From assembly GCA_934589145.1 (NCBI GenBank), contig CAKTNW010000035.1, positions 1 to 21,651 of the forward strand: a stretch of DNA of 21,651 nucleotides. The letters are read 5' to 3'. Made by a program: the position numbers and the translations under genes. This stretch comes from an uncultured Oscillospiraceae bacterium. GTDB lineage: Bacteria > Bacillota > Clostridia > Oscillospirales > Oscillospiraceae. The notes under the pieces were generated by a model. That model was given only the letters and a program-made list of their open reading frames with translations, searched no databases and was not told the DNA's origin. Below are positions 1 to 9,107 of the stretch, piece after piece; within the stretch, counting starts at the first letter, position 1; each line of letters begins with the position of its first letter.

Positions 1-108
1 GCCACCGTGGAGACCGGCGCCGAGGTGAAGGTGCCCCTGTTCATCAACATCGGCGACAAGATCACCATCGACACCCGCACCGGCGAGTATATCGGCCGCT
101 GCAAGTAA
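1..108 (+). CDS. efp: Elongation factor P, C-terminal end (partial)
   Basis: Only the last 35 codons are present, ending with TAA at 106-108; the gene starts upstream of the window. The residues [17 protein letters not shown] followed by a [14 protein letters not shown] ending match the third (OB-fold) domain of elongation factor P. That protein binds ribosomes stalled at consecutive prolines and helps peptide bond formation. The lysine-modification region lies in the missing N-terminal domain. A zinc-ribbon gene follows 44 bp downstream on the same strand, and the two probably share a transcript. The call rests on a short but highly characteristic tail. Confidence 0.93.
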   Translation, partial: ATVETGAEVKVPLFINIGDKITIDTRTGEYIGRCK

Positions 109-152
109 TTTCATCCGTAGCAACCAACCGACCGTAAAGAAAGGAGCCGAAT

Positions 153-590
153 ATGGGTATTTCTGAGAAGGTAGCATATCTGAAGGGTCTGGCCGAGGGT
201 CTGAAGCTGGACGCCGAGAGCAACGAGGGCAAGCTGTTTGCCGCCATCATCGACGTGCTGGATCAGATGGCCGACGAGATCGCCGACATGCAGGACGAGA
301 TGGTGGACATCGAGGATGGCCTGGACGCCGTCAGCGACGATCTCAGCGAGGTGGAGGAGTCCCTCTACGAGCTGGACGACGAGGACGAGGAAGAGTGGGA
401 CGATGAGGACGACGAGGATGAGGAGTGCTTCATGACCACCTGCCCCGAGTGCGAAGAGGAAGTCTATTTCGACGAGACCGTTCTGGAGGACGGCGAGGTG
501 GTGTGCCCCAACTGCGGCACTAAGCTGGAGTTTGATCTCAGCGACCTGGCCAACGCCCTGAACGAGGCCGCCGACGAGGACGACGAGTAA
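153..590 (+). CDS. Acidic CD1247-type protein with C-terminal zinc ribbon
   Basis: A 145-residue protein starting at ATG 153 behind AAAGGAG. Residues 1-75 look helical and probably coiled coil (KVAYLKGLAEGLKLD, then repeated acidic heptad-like segments). Residues 76-95 are almost entirely Asp/Glu. The C-terminal part carries two CxxC pairs (CPEC and CPNC, about 23 residues apart), a zinc-ribbon arrangement. This matches the clostridial family whose N-terminal domain is named after C. difficile CD1247, which I recall as being commonly found beside efp. The biochemical role is unknown. The acidic middle and zinc ribbon would fit a protein- or nucleic-acid-associated factor, but that is inference. 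It lies directly behind efp and before a strong terminator, so it is probably the last gene of the efp transcript. Confidence 0.85.
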   Translation: MGISEKVAYLKGLAEGLKLDAESNEGKLFAAIIDVLDQMADEIADMQDEMVDIEDGLDAVSDDLSEVEESLYELDDEDEEEWDDEDDEDEECFMTTCPECEEEVYFDETVLEDGEVVCPNCGTKLEFDLSDLANALNEAADEDDE

Positions 591-684
591 TTCCAAACGA
601 TAAAAAACACAGGCTGCCAAAGGCCGGCTCCGCATAAGAAAACATACGGTTTTGCCTGCGCCTATTTGGCTAAAATGCGACCGA

Positions 685-720
685 AAAAATACCCCCATAC
701 GTCAGTATGGGGGTATTTTT
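685..720. terminator. Perfect bidirectional intrinsic terminator
   Basis: A 16-bp perfect stem (685-700 with 705-720) and a 4-nt loop. The inner stem is TACCCCCATAC with its complement, flanked by A5 on the left and T5 on the right, so it can work on both strands. It ends the efp/CD1247 transcript about 95 bp after the stop at 590. Confidence 0.93.
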
Positions 721-1016
721 GCAGCCGATTTTATCTCAAATATTCATTGGCAAAACTGCTTCGCACCGGAAAAGAGTAAATTTTGTGTGGGGTCGCGGCG
801 CGATGGTGAAGGCATGCTGACGCATGGCAAACCAGCGCAACAATGACATCCGCGCAAAAGTTGCCTTTTCCGGCGTGTGTTTTCTTGTGTGGAGTCGGCC
901 AAGACAGCCTGTGCTTTTATGTGTATCTGAGCGATTATCCCGGTTGGGGGACACGGTGTCTCCTGGTGTGCGGCCCACATGGCCCCACCGCAAGCGCGCG
1001 GGCAATATGACAGTGC
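721..1016. other. Gene-free spacer between terminator and hydantoinase stop
   Basis: About 300 bp. The open frames here (for example 736-1029 on the minus strand) translate into Arg/His/Thr-rich strings with no family resemblance and no ribosome binding site. I see no tRNA, riboswitch or further terminator. One short inverted repeat, GACACGGTGTC, lies near 950. Two loosely similar stretches (around 780-795 and 883-898, both like TTGTGTGGRGTCG) hint at a degraded repeat, but nothing firm. Confidence 0.5.
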
Positions 1017-2384
1017 TTACAGCTCGCACTTGCCCCGCTTGAGGTACTGGCCCTTTACGTCGTTGACAACGCCATTCTCCACGGCGGGCATGCCCCGCAG
1101 GTACACGGCGGCGATGCTGCCGGAGGTGCGGAACCCCTCGAAGGGGGTGTAGTCGCAGCGGGACACCATGTCGGCGGCGTGGAGGGTGTGATCCGCCGCC
1201 GGGTCGTACACCACGATGTCGGCGTCCGCGCCGGGGGCGATGCAGCCCTTCCGGGGATACAGGCCGTAGAGCCTGGCGGGATTTTCGCTGAGGGCGCGGC
1301 AGAAGGTGGGCAGGTCGATGCGGCCCGCCGCCACGCCGGTGGTATACACCACCTCGCCACGGGTCTCCACGCCGGGAAGGCCGCCGGGAATGGTGGTGAA
1401 GTCCCCCTGGCCCGCCAGCTTCTGCTGCGTGGTGAAGGAGCAGTGGTCGGTGGACACGGTGTTGACCCGGCCCTCACGCAGGCCATCCCACAGCGCGTCC
1501 TGATCCGCCTTTTTGCGGATGGGGGGCGAGCACACGAACTTGGCGGAGGACAGCCAGTCCTCCTGGTAGTACACACTGTCGTCCAGAGCCAGATACTGGG
1601 GGCAGGTCTCGGAATACACCGTCTGGCCCCGGCCACGGGCCTGGTCGATCTCGCTGAGGGCCGCGGCGTTGGTGGTGTGGACGATCACCACGGGCGCCTC
1701 CGCCGCCTGGGCGATCCGCAGGATGCGGCCCACGGCCTCCGCCTCCAGATAGTCGGGGCGGGTCTGGGGATGGCAGGCGACGGTGTTCTCGCCCTTGGCC
1801 TTCTTCTCGGCCACCAGCGCGTCGATGACGCCGCTGTTCTCGCAGTGGACGCCGCAGATGCCGCCCCGTGCCTTCAGCGCCTTCAGGGCCCGGTACAGGT
1901 CGCCGTCCGGCAGCATCATGGCGGGATAGGTCATGTACATCTTGAAGGAGGTGATGCCGGCGGCGAACATGTCGTCCAGCTCCCCCTCGATGCCATCGTT
2001 CCAGTCGTCGATGGTCATGTGGAAGCCGTAGTCACAGTGGCAGTCCGCCGCCTTCCTGTGCCAGAGGTCGAGGCCGTAGGCCAGGGTTTCGCCCTTGTTG
2101 GGGCAGGCAAAGTCGATGACGGTGGTGGTGCCGCCGCGCAGGGCGGAACGGCTGCCGCTCTCGAAATCGTCGGCGGTGGTGGTATTGCACACGTCCAGGT
2201 CGAAGTGGGTGTGGGCGTCAATGAAGCCCGGCAGCAGCAGCTTGCCGGTCACGTCCACCACCTGGGCGTCAGGCGCGTCGATATGGGGCGCCACGGCGGC
2301 GATCTTCTCGCCGTCCACCAGCACATCGGCCATCACGACGGCGCTGCCGCTGACCACGCGGCCGCCGGTAAAGAGTCGTTTCAT
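1017..2384 (-). CDS. Dihydropyrimidinase / D-hydantoinase family amidohydrolase
   Basis: A 455-residue cytosolic TIM-barrel amidohydrolase of the dihydropyrimidinase/hydantoinase group, which opens cyclic amide rings such as dihydrouracil or hydantoins. The full binuclear metal set is visible: HTH at 58-60, the lysine expected to be carboxylated in SFKMY (K148), H180 in GVHCEN, H236 in IVHTTN and D313 in STDHCSF. The length is normal for the family. The start at 2384 is preferred over an in-frame ATG at 2402, because AGGAGGT at 2393-2399 sits just upstream of 2384 and would fall inside the longer reading. No dihydropyrimidine dehydrogenase or beta-ureidopropionase gene lies alongside, so the physiological substrate (pyrimidine, hydantoin or another cyclic ureide) cannot be told. 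It appears to be a single-gene unit, divergent from dnaG. Confidence 0.88.
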   Translation of the reverse strand: MKRLFTGGRVVSGSAVVMADVLVDGEKIAAVAPHIDAPDAQVVDVTGKLLLPGFIDAHTHFDLDVCNTTTADDFESGSRSALRGGTTTVIDFACPNKGETLAYGLDLWHRKAADCHCDYGFHMTIDDWNDGIEGELDDMFAAGITSFKMYMTYPAMMLPDGDLYRALKALKARGGICGVHCENSGVIDALVAEKKAKGENTVACHPQTRPDYLEAEAVGRILRIAQAAEAPVVIVHTTNAAALSEIDQARGRGQTVYSETCPQYLALDDSVYYQEDWLSSAKFVCSPPIRKKADQDALWDGLREGRVNTVSTDHCSFTTQQKLAGQGDFTTIPGGLPGVETRGEVVYTTGVAAGRIDLPTFCRALSENPARLYGLYPRKGCIAPGADADIVVYDPAADHTLHAADMVSRCDYTPFEGFRTSGSIAAVYLRGMPAVENGVVNDVKGQYLKRGKCEL

Positions 2385-2428
2385 CGGAAAGTACCTCCTC
2401 ATTTTTGCTTTTTGCCTATTTTTTCTCC

Positions 2429-2437
2429 ATTATAGCA
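2429..2437 (-). promoter_or_regulatory. Extended -10 promoter for the hydantoinase gene
   Basis: On the minus strand this reads TGCTATAAT, a consensus -10 with an extended TGn. No good -35 lies 17 bp further upstream, which is typical of extended -10 promoters. It is about 45 bp before the start at 2384. Confidence 0.6.
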
Positions 2438-2520
2438 CCATGTCTCCGGCATGGATACAAAAATTTTTTGTTTTTTGAAAAAATCCAGTTGAAAAAAGAG
2501 GGGATCCGAAAGTTATCCCG

Positions 2521-2526
2521 TATAAT
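2521..2526 (+). promoter_or_regulatory. Candidate -10 (TATAAT) for dnaG-rpoD
   Basis: TATAAT lies 45 bp before the dnaG start. No convincing -35 is seen at 16-18 bp; TTGAAA at 2489 is 26 bp away. A short inverted repeat (GGGAT at 2501-2505 with ATCCC at 2515-2519) sits immediately upstream and could be an operator. The promoter call is tentative. Confidence 0.4.
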
Positions 2527-2571
2527 AGTATGAGGCAAGATTTTGGCCCGGTGCGGAAAGGAGGCCACGCC

Positions 2572-4340
2572 ATGTTTCCCCAGACATTTCTGGACGAGCT
2601 GATCGCCCGCAACGACATCGTGGACGTGGTGGGCTCCTATGTGACGCTGACGCCAAAGGGCGGCAGCTATTGGGGCTGCTGTCCCTTCCACAATGAAAAG
2701 ACGCCCTCCTTCCACGTTTTACAGGACAAGCAGTTCTATCACTGCTTCGGCTGCAAGAAGGGCGGCGGTGTGATCAATTTCATCATGGAGATCGAGAACC
2801 TGTCCTATCCCGACGCCATCCGCTTTCTGGCCAAGCGGGTCAACATGGAGGTGCCGGAGGATCGGGAATCCGCCGACGCCGACCGATTGCGCAAGCGGTT
2901 GCTGGCGCTGAACCGGGACGCCGCCCGGTGGTATTACGGCGTGCTGCAAAGCCCCGACGGCGCGGCGGTGCGGGCGTATCTGGACAAGCGGGCCATCTCG
3001 CGGAAGATCGCCGTGCGCTTCGGCATGGGCGCGTCCATGGATAGCTGGGACGCGCTGCTGCGGGCCATGACCGCCCAGGGCTATACCAAGCAGGAGCTGC
3101 TGGCGGCGGGGCTGATCGTGGCCAACAAGAACGGCGGCTTTTACGACAAATTCCGCAACCGGCTGATGCTGCCGGTCATCGATGTGCGGGGCGACGTGGT
3201 GGGCTTCGGCAGCCGGGTCATCGACAAGTCCGAGCCCAAGTACATGAACAGCACAGAGACGCCGGTATACAGCAAGCGCCGGGTGCTGTACGGGTTGAAT
3301 CTGGCGAAAAAGACCAAGCGGCCCAACATGATCCTGTGCGAGGGCAATCTGGACGTGGTGACGCTGCACCAGGCGGGCTTTGATAACGCCGTGGCCTCTA
3401 TGGGTACGGCGCTGACCACCGAGCAGATTCGATTGCTGGGCCGGTACACCAAGGAGCTGGTGCTGTGCTACGATAACGACAACGCCGGTCAGCTGGCCAC
3501 CCAGCGGGCATTGGAGATGCTGAACAACACCGAGTTCACCGTCCGGGTGCTGAAGCTGCCCCGGCGGCTGGTGAACGGGGAATATGTGAAGCAGGATGCC
3601 GACGATTTCATCAAGTTCCAGGGCGCGCCCGCCTTCGAGCGATTGCTGTCCGGCAGCGAGAACGGCGTGGAGTTCCGCATGTCCCAGGTGGCCGCCAAGT
3701 ACGACCTGCGCAGCGATCAGGGCCGCATCGACTACACCGCCGAGATCAGCCAGGTGCTCTCGGAGCTGGACAACGCCGTGGAGCGGGAGGTATACGCGGG
3801 CCGGGCCGCCGAGGCCGCCGGGCTCTCCCCCGACGCCATGCGGCAGGAGGTGGAGCGGGCCGCCCGCAAGCGCCGGTACAGCGACCGGAAAAAGCGGGAG
3901 CGGCAGGAGCTGAATCCCGCCCTGACCATGCAGCCGGCGGCACGGGGCAGCCGCTACGCCAATCTCCGCAGCGCCATGGCGGAGGAGGGGCTCATCCGCC
4001 TGCTGCACCTTGACCCCACGCTGTTCGGCGACGCCATGCCCCTGCGGCCGGAGGAGTTCTCCTCCCCTCTGCTGGGCAAGATCTACAGCGCCATGTGGCC
4101 CCGGCGGTACGACCGCACCGGGCTCTCCGCTCTGACAGGGGAGCTGTCCGGCGAGGAGATGAGCCACCTGACCACGCTGCTGCAAAAACCGGAATCCACC
4201 GCCAACGCGCCCCAGGCGCTGGCGGACTACATACGGGTGATCCGCGAGGAGCAGGCCAAACGGGATGCTTCCGGGCTGGATCCCCTGCTGTTGGCACAGG
4301 AGACATTCAAAGACAAGAAACGATATGGAGGAAAGCGCAT

Positions 4341-4344
<4 letters not shown>
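2572..4344 (+). CDS. dnaG: DNA primase
   Basis: A 590-residue replicative primase that makes the RNA primers used at the replication fork, working with the DnaB helicase. The N-terminal CHC2 zinc finger is complete: C37 and H40 in CPFH, C58 and C61 in CFGC. The TOPRIM catalytic core shows E257 in CEGNLDVV and the acidic pair D301/D303 in YDNDNAG. The C-terminal part (roughly 430-590) matches the less conserved helicase-interaction region in length and position. The start at 2572 follows AAAGGAGG with good spacing; an in-frame ATG at 2530 lacks such a site. The stop overlaps the rpoD start (ATGA, 4341-4344), so primase and sigma factor are translationally coupled as in the classical macromolecular-synthesis operon. 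An upstream rpsU is absent here. Confidence 0.97.
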
Positions 4345-5750
<1,406 letters not shown>

Positions 5751-5781
5751 GCAGGATGGGCAAAACGCCTGATGACCGTGC

Positions 5782-5902
5782 GTAGGGGGCGATGCCTACA
5801 TCGCCCCGCCGTATACCAAAATGCCATCGTAAGCTGCACGGGCCGATGCACCCCAAGGGTACTTGTTCCGCTTCGCTCCACTGCGTGGGCATCGGCCCCT
5901 AC
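5782..5902 (-). repeat. Modular palindromic intergenic repeat, copy A
   Basis: The element is bounded by GTAGGGG at 5782 and CCCCTAC ending at 5902. Read on the minus strand it has the same order as copy C at 20260-20344: GTAGGGGCCGATGCCCAC, then ATCGGCCCG, a linker containing TACGATGGCATTT, and a second GC-rich hairpin ending in CTAC. Copy A carries 37 extra bases (5848-5884) in the loop of the first hairpin. It lies between rpoD and the cupin gene. It is non-coding. Confidence 0.8.
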
Positions 5903-5934
5903 AACATGCATGTCCCTACCGAAAGGAGAAACTT

Positions 5935-6270
5935 ATGATCCTGGATTTTGATACCATGGCCGCCAATGCCGTGCCCCATTTCAAGGGCGGCGAGGGACAG
6001 GCCATCGTCCGCAAATTCGACGATCCCCGCATGGGCGCGGTGGTGCATCTGACGCTGCCGGCGGGCTCCTCCATCGGCCTGCACACCCACACCGGCAACT
6101 GCGAGATCATCTATGTGCTCTCCGGCAGCGGCCGGTGCATCGACGACGATGCGGAATATCCCGTCAGCGCCGGGATGTGCCACTACTGTCCCGAGGGGCA
6201 TACCCACAGCATCATCAACACCGGCGACACGGAGCTGAAGCTGCTGGGCGTGCTGCCGGTGGTGAAATAA
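5935..6270 (+). CDS. Small single-domain cupin protein
   Basis: A 111-residue protein that is essentially one cupin beta-barrel. The first metal-binding motif is visible as GLHTHTGNCEIIYVLSGSG (two His and a Glu) and the second as GHTHSIINTG, so a divalent metal site looks intact. Such small cupins range from isomerases and dioxygenases to sugar- or polyketide-binding proteins, and the sequence does not reveal the substrate. The start at 5935 follows AAAGGAGA; the open frame continues upstream into the repeat element but without a ribosome site there. A membrane-protein gene follows after 23 bp and probably shares the message. No clear promoter was found between the upstream repeat and this start, so it may be read through from rpoD. 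Confidence 0.85.
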   Translation: MILDFDTMAANAVPHFKGGEGQAIVRKFDDPRMGAVVHLTLPAGSSIGLHTHTGNCEIIYVLSGSGRCIDDDAEYPVSAGMCHYCPEGHTHSIINTGDTELKLLGVLPVVK

Positions 6271-6293
6271 GAGACCGAAAGGAGACTTCCACT

Positions 6294-6725
6294 ATGGATA
6301 CCACACTTGGCTATATCCTCTGCACCCAGTCGCCGGGTCTGTTTCTGGCGGCGCTGATGCTGCTGCTGTTTTACTTTGCCCGCCGCCGCGAGCATCACGT
6401 CCGGGCTGTTATGGATCTGGTGCTGTGCATCGTCTGCGCCGCGGGCGGCGTGGCGCTGTACTTCGTGGGCATGGGCGCGGGCCACTTCACCATCCAGGAT
6501 TTCTACGCCATCCGCGTGCCCGGCTGGATCGGCATGGGCGTGGTGATGGCCGTCAACGTATGGCTGGTGATCCGGGGCTTCCTGGCGGTGAACCGCCGCC
6601 GCACGGCGGAGAAGAACGCCAACCGTGCCGCCAATGTCCAGGCCATGCAGGAAGAGCAGGCGCGCAAGGCTGCCGAGAAGCAGGCCGCCCTGGACAGCGA
6701 TACGACCCCTCCCGAGGAGAAGTAA
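6294..6725 (+). CDS. Small membrane protein of unknown function, three predicted TM helices
   Basis: A 143-residue protein not recognised as a known family. Three hydrophobic segments are visible: about residues 8-27 (ending in ARRREHH), 36-58 (LVLCIVCAAGGVALYFVGM) and 73-96 (GWIGMGVVMAVNVWLVI). A hydrophilic Ala/Arg/Glu-rich tail of about 45 residues follows, probably a cytoplasmic helix. It starts at ATG 6294 behind GAAAGGAGA, 23 bp after the cupin stop, and ends just before a strong terminator. The context suggests it is co-expressed with the cupin, but that gives no function. Confidence 0.75.
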   Translation: MDTTLGYILCTQSPGLFLAALMLLLFYFARRREHHVRAVMDLVLCIVCAAGGVALYFVGMGAGHFTIQDFYAIRVPGWIGMGVVMAVNVWLVIRGFLAVNRRRTAEKNANRAANVQAMQEEQARKAAEKQAALDSDTTPPEEK

Positions 6726-6741
6726 ACGGCTGAAAACGTAC

Positions 6742-6782
6742 AAAAAACCAGCGCCGCTGCAAGGCAGCGGCGCTGGTTTTTT
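6742..6782. terminator. Bidirectional terminator between convergent genes
   Basis: A 19-bp perfect stem: A6CCAGCGCCGCTGC (6742-6760) pairs with 6764-6782 around the loop AAG. T6 on the + side and A6 on the other allow termination of both the membrane-protein transcript (+) and the dcyD transcript (-), whose stop lies only 7 bp away. Confidence 0.95.
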
Positions 6783-6788
6783 GTGAGC

Positions 6789-7745
6789 TTATCCCAGATC
6801 CACGTCGATGGCGAACAGGCCGCCCGCGCCGCCGGAATACAGGTACAGCACATTGTCGGTGGGTTTGAACTTTCCCTCACGGGCCAGCTTGATGAGACCG
6901 GCGAAGGCCTTGCCGGTGTACACGGGGTCCAGGAACAGGCCCTCGTTCTCCGCCATCAGGCGGATGGCGGCATTGCCCTCGGCAGAGGGGATGGCGTAGC
7001 CGGGGCCGCACATGTTCACCAGATGGACGTCCTCGGTGGTGGGGATGAAATCCAGCTCCAGCAGCTTGGCCGCCTCCTGCATGATGCGGGTGGTGATCAC
7101 GTCGAAGGGATCGCTGTCCACCATCATGCCCACCACCTGGGTGTCGGGCATGAACAGCTTCGCACCCAGGGCCACACCGGCGTGGGTGCCGCCGCTGCCC
7201 TCGGCGCAGCAGACGTAGTCGAACTTCATGCCGGTATCGGCGATCTCCTTCATGCAGTTGACGTAGCCCAGGGCGCCGATGGCGTTGGAGCCGCCGCAGG
7301 GGATCTTATAGTAGGGCTTGCCCAGCGCCCGGCCCACCCGATCCATCTCGGCGTAGATATCGTCATAGCTGTCGGTATCCATGAAGCGCACGTCGGTGTC
7401 CATGAGATACTCCAGCAGCTGGTTGCCCTTCCGGTCGGTGACGCCCCGCTTTTTCAGGATCAGGATGGGGGTCATGCCCAGCTTTTTGGCGCAGGCCGCC
7501 GTCAGCATAGCGTGGTTGGACTGGGCGCCGCCGGTGGTGAACACCACCTCCGCCCCCTGGCGCTTGGCATCGGCCAGCAGGAACTCCAGCTTGCGCACCT
7601 TGTTGCCGCCCAGGCCGATGCCCGTCAGGTCATCCCGCTTGATATACACGTTGGTGCCCAGGATGCGGCTGATGTTCTCCAGCTTCTGGATGGGCGTGGG
7701 CAGAACGGCCAGCGGGATCCGGGGAAAGGACTGTAAAGACTTCAT
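6789..7745 (-). CDS. dcyD: PLP-dependent D-cysteine desulfhydrase / ACC deaminase family
   Basis: A 318-residue fold-type II PLP enzyme. The lysine that binds PLP is K49 in GLGGNKVRKLEF, followed by the GGAQSNHA motif (75-79 region), the glycine-rich phosphate loop GSGGTHAG, and YLYSGGAGG near the C-terminus. The family includes D-cysteine desulfhydrase (D-cysteine to pyruvate, H2S and ammonia), ACC deaminase and L-cysteate lyase. The His in QSNH favours the desulfhydrase side, but the substrate is not proven. The start at 7745 has AAGGAGG upstream. It lies 33 bp behind a PatB/MalY-type C-S lyase on the same strand, and the two are probably one operon devoted to breaking down sulfur amino acids. 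A terminator follows the stop directly. Confidence 0.85.
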   Translation of the reverse strand: MKSLQSFPRIPLAVLPTPIQKLENISRILGTNVYIKRDDLTGIGLGGNKVRKLEFLLADAKRQGAEVVFTTGGAQSNHAMLTAACAKKLGMTPILILKKRGVTDRKGNQLLEYLMDTDVRFMDTDSYDDIYAEMDRVGRALGKPYYKIPCGGSNAIGALGYVNCMKEIADTGMKFDYVCCAEGSGGTHAGVALGAKLFMPDTQVVGMMVDSDPFDVITTRIMQEAAKLLELDFIPTTEDVHLVNMCGPGYAIPSAEGNAAIRLMAENEGLFLDPVYTGKAFAGLIKLAREGKFKPTDNVLYLYSGGAGGLFAIDVDLG

Positions 7746-7778
7746 AGAATAAACCTCCTTATGGAAAATGCGTGAATT

Positions 7779-8954
7779 TTACCGGCTGCGGATGGCCTGC
7801 TCCATGCGGACAAGGCCCGCCTCCAGCACATGACGGGGACAGGCGATGCTCCACCGCTCGAAGCCCGCGCCCTCCGCGCCGAAGTGATAGCCCTCGGTAA
7901 AGAAGCAGCGGGCCTTTTCCCCCATGAACCGCTCCTGCTCCTTGGCATCCATCCCCAAAAAGCGGAAGTCCAGCCAGGGCAGATAGGTGGCCTCCAGCGG
8001 TGTGATGCCCACCTCCGGCAAATGATCGCGGCAGAAGTCCGACAGCAGGCGGAAGTTGCCGTCCAGCACCGTCAGCAGCTGATCCAGCCAGCCCTCGCAC
8101 CGCTCCCATACGGCGATGCAGGCGGCGTAGGACAGAATGTCACGGCCGGAATCCTCCCGCATGGCGCGGTAGGCCCGGCGGCGCTCCTCGTCCGCCATCA
8201 CCACCGCCGCGCCCTTGATGGCGGCAATGTTGAAGGTCTTGGTGCAGGAGGTGGAGACGGCGCAGTTGCGCAGATACTTCTCCTCCAGCGACGCCATGGA
8301 CACGAAGCTGTGGCCCGGCAGGATCAGGTCGGCGTGGATCTCGTCAGCGATAATGAACACCCCGTGGCGCAGGCAGATGTCCGCGATCTGTTCCAGCTCA
8401 TCCCGCGTCCACACCCGGCCCACCGGGTTGTGGGGATTGCACAGGATCAGCATGGTGGTATCCTCCCGGCGGCACAGCGTCTCCAGCAGGGCAAAGTCGA
8501 TGGTATAGCGGCGATCCGCCCCCAAGCGCATGGGACAGTCCAGACGGCGGCGCTCCAGCGGCTCCGGCGCGTCCAGGAAGGGCGGATACGCCGGGGTCAT
8601 CACCACGATGCCGTCCCCCGGTCGGGTGAAGCAGCGGATCATCCGGTGCATGGCGCCCAGCACACTGTCGGCGTCCACCACCCACTGGCCGGGAATGTCC
8701 ACGCCGTGGCGGCGCTGCATCCAGCGGCGGAAGGCGGCGATGTACTCCCGCGGCGTGCGGGTATAGCCGAATACCCGGCCCTTCATGAAGTCCTGTACGC
8801 CCTCACTCAGCTCCGACGGCGGCAGGAAATCCATATCCGCCACGGAGAAGGGCACGATCCCCCGAGGCACGTCGGGGTAGCGCGCCTTCATCAGCTCATA
8901 TTTCTCCGCGCCGGTGTCCCAGCGATCCGGCAGCGTGGTAAAATCATAGGTCAT
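7779..8954 (-). CDS. PatB/MalY-family C-S lyase (cystathionine beta-lyase type aminotransferase fold)
   Basis: A 391-residue fold-type I PLP enzyme of the MalY/PatB branch, which cleaves C-S bonds in cystathionine, cysteine or related thioethers to give a thiol, pyruvate and ammonia. Evidence: an N-terminal RWDTGAEKYE and SVADMDF signature, the CNPHNPVG motif (172-179), ADEIH with PLP-contacting D204, the Schiff-base lysine K239 in CTKTFNIA, and a C-terminal FERWSIACPR with the carboxylate-binding arginine. The usual SKTFN reads TKTFN here, a mild change. The start at 8954 follows AGGAGGA and a near-consensus promoter. It is transcribed first, with the dcyD-like gene second, and is divergent from a ThrE-type exporter. 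An aminotransferase role is possible but less likely given these motifs. Confidence 0.88.
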   Translation of the reverse strand: MTYDFTTLPDRWDTGAEKYELMKARYPDVPRGIVPFSVADMDFLPPSELSEGVQDFMKGRVFGYTRTPREYIAAFRRWMQRRHGVDIPGQWVVDADSVLGAMHRMIRCFTRPGDGIVVMTPAYPPFLDAPEPLERRRLDCPMRLGADRRYTIDFALLETLCRREDTTMLILCNPHNPVGRVWTRDELEQIADICLRHGVFIIADEIHADLILPGHSFVSMASLEEKYLRNCAVSTSCTKTFNIAAIKGAAVVMADEERRRAYRAMREDSGRDILSYAACIAVWERCEGWLDQLLTVLDGNFRLLSDFCRDHLPEVGITPLEATYLPWLDFRFLGMDAKEQERFMGEKARCFFTEGYHFGAEGAGFERWSIACPRHVLEAGLVRMEQAIRSR

Positions 8955-8988
8955 GGGATGTTCCTCCTATTTCCGTTATGTACCCCCT

Positions 8989-9016
8989 ATTGTATCGATT
9001 TTCCCGCCGCTGTCAA
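8989..9016 (-). promoter_or_regulatory. Promoter for patB-dcyD
   Basis: Minus strand: TTGACA (9011-9016), 16 bp spacer, TACAAT (8989-8994). Transcription would begin about 25 bp before the ribosome site. Its -35 lies 14 bp from the -35 of the divergent exporter promoter. Confidence 0.88.
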
Positions 9017-9030
9017 GCGCCAAAAGACGG

Positions 9031-9059
9031 TTGACATTTTCCGCCGTCCCGCCTATAAT
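9031..9059 (+). promoter_or_regulatory. Exact-consensus promoter for the ThrE-type gene
   Basis: TTGACA at 9031-9036, a 17-bp spacer and TATAAT at 9054-9059 match the housekeeping consensus exactly. The expected start is near 9066, giving a leader of about 42 nt. Confidence 0.92.
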
Positions 9060-9107
9060 GTGACGCGGATTTTTTGCAATGCCATTTCTCAGTCTGAGGT
9101 AACATAT

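Noticed and set aside
736..1029. A 97-codon minus-strand open frame after the hydantoinase gene
   Set aside because: No ribosome site, composition unlike the neighbouring proteins, and it overlaps the end of the hydantoinase gene.
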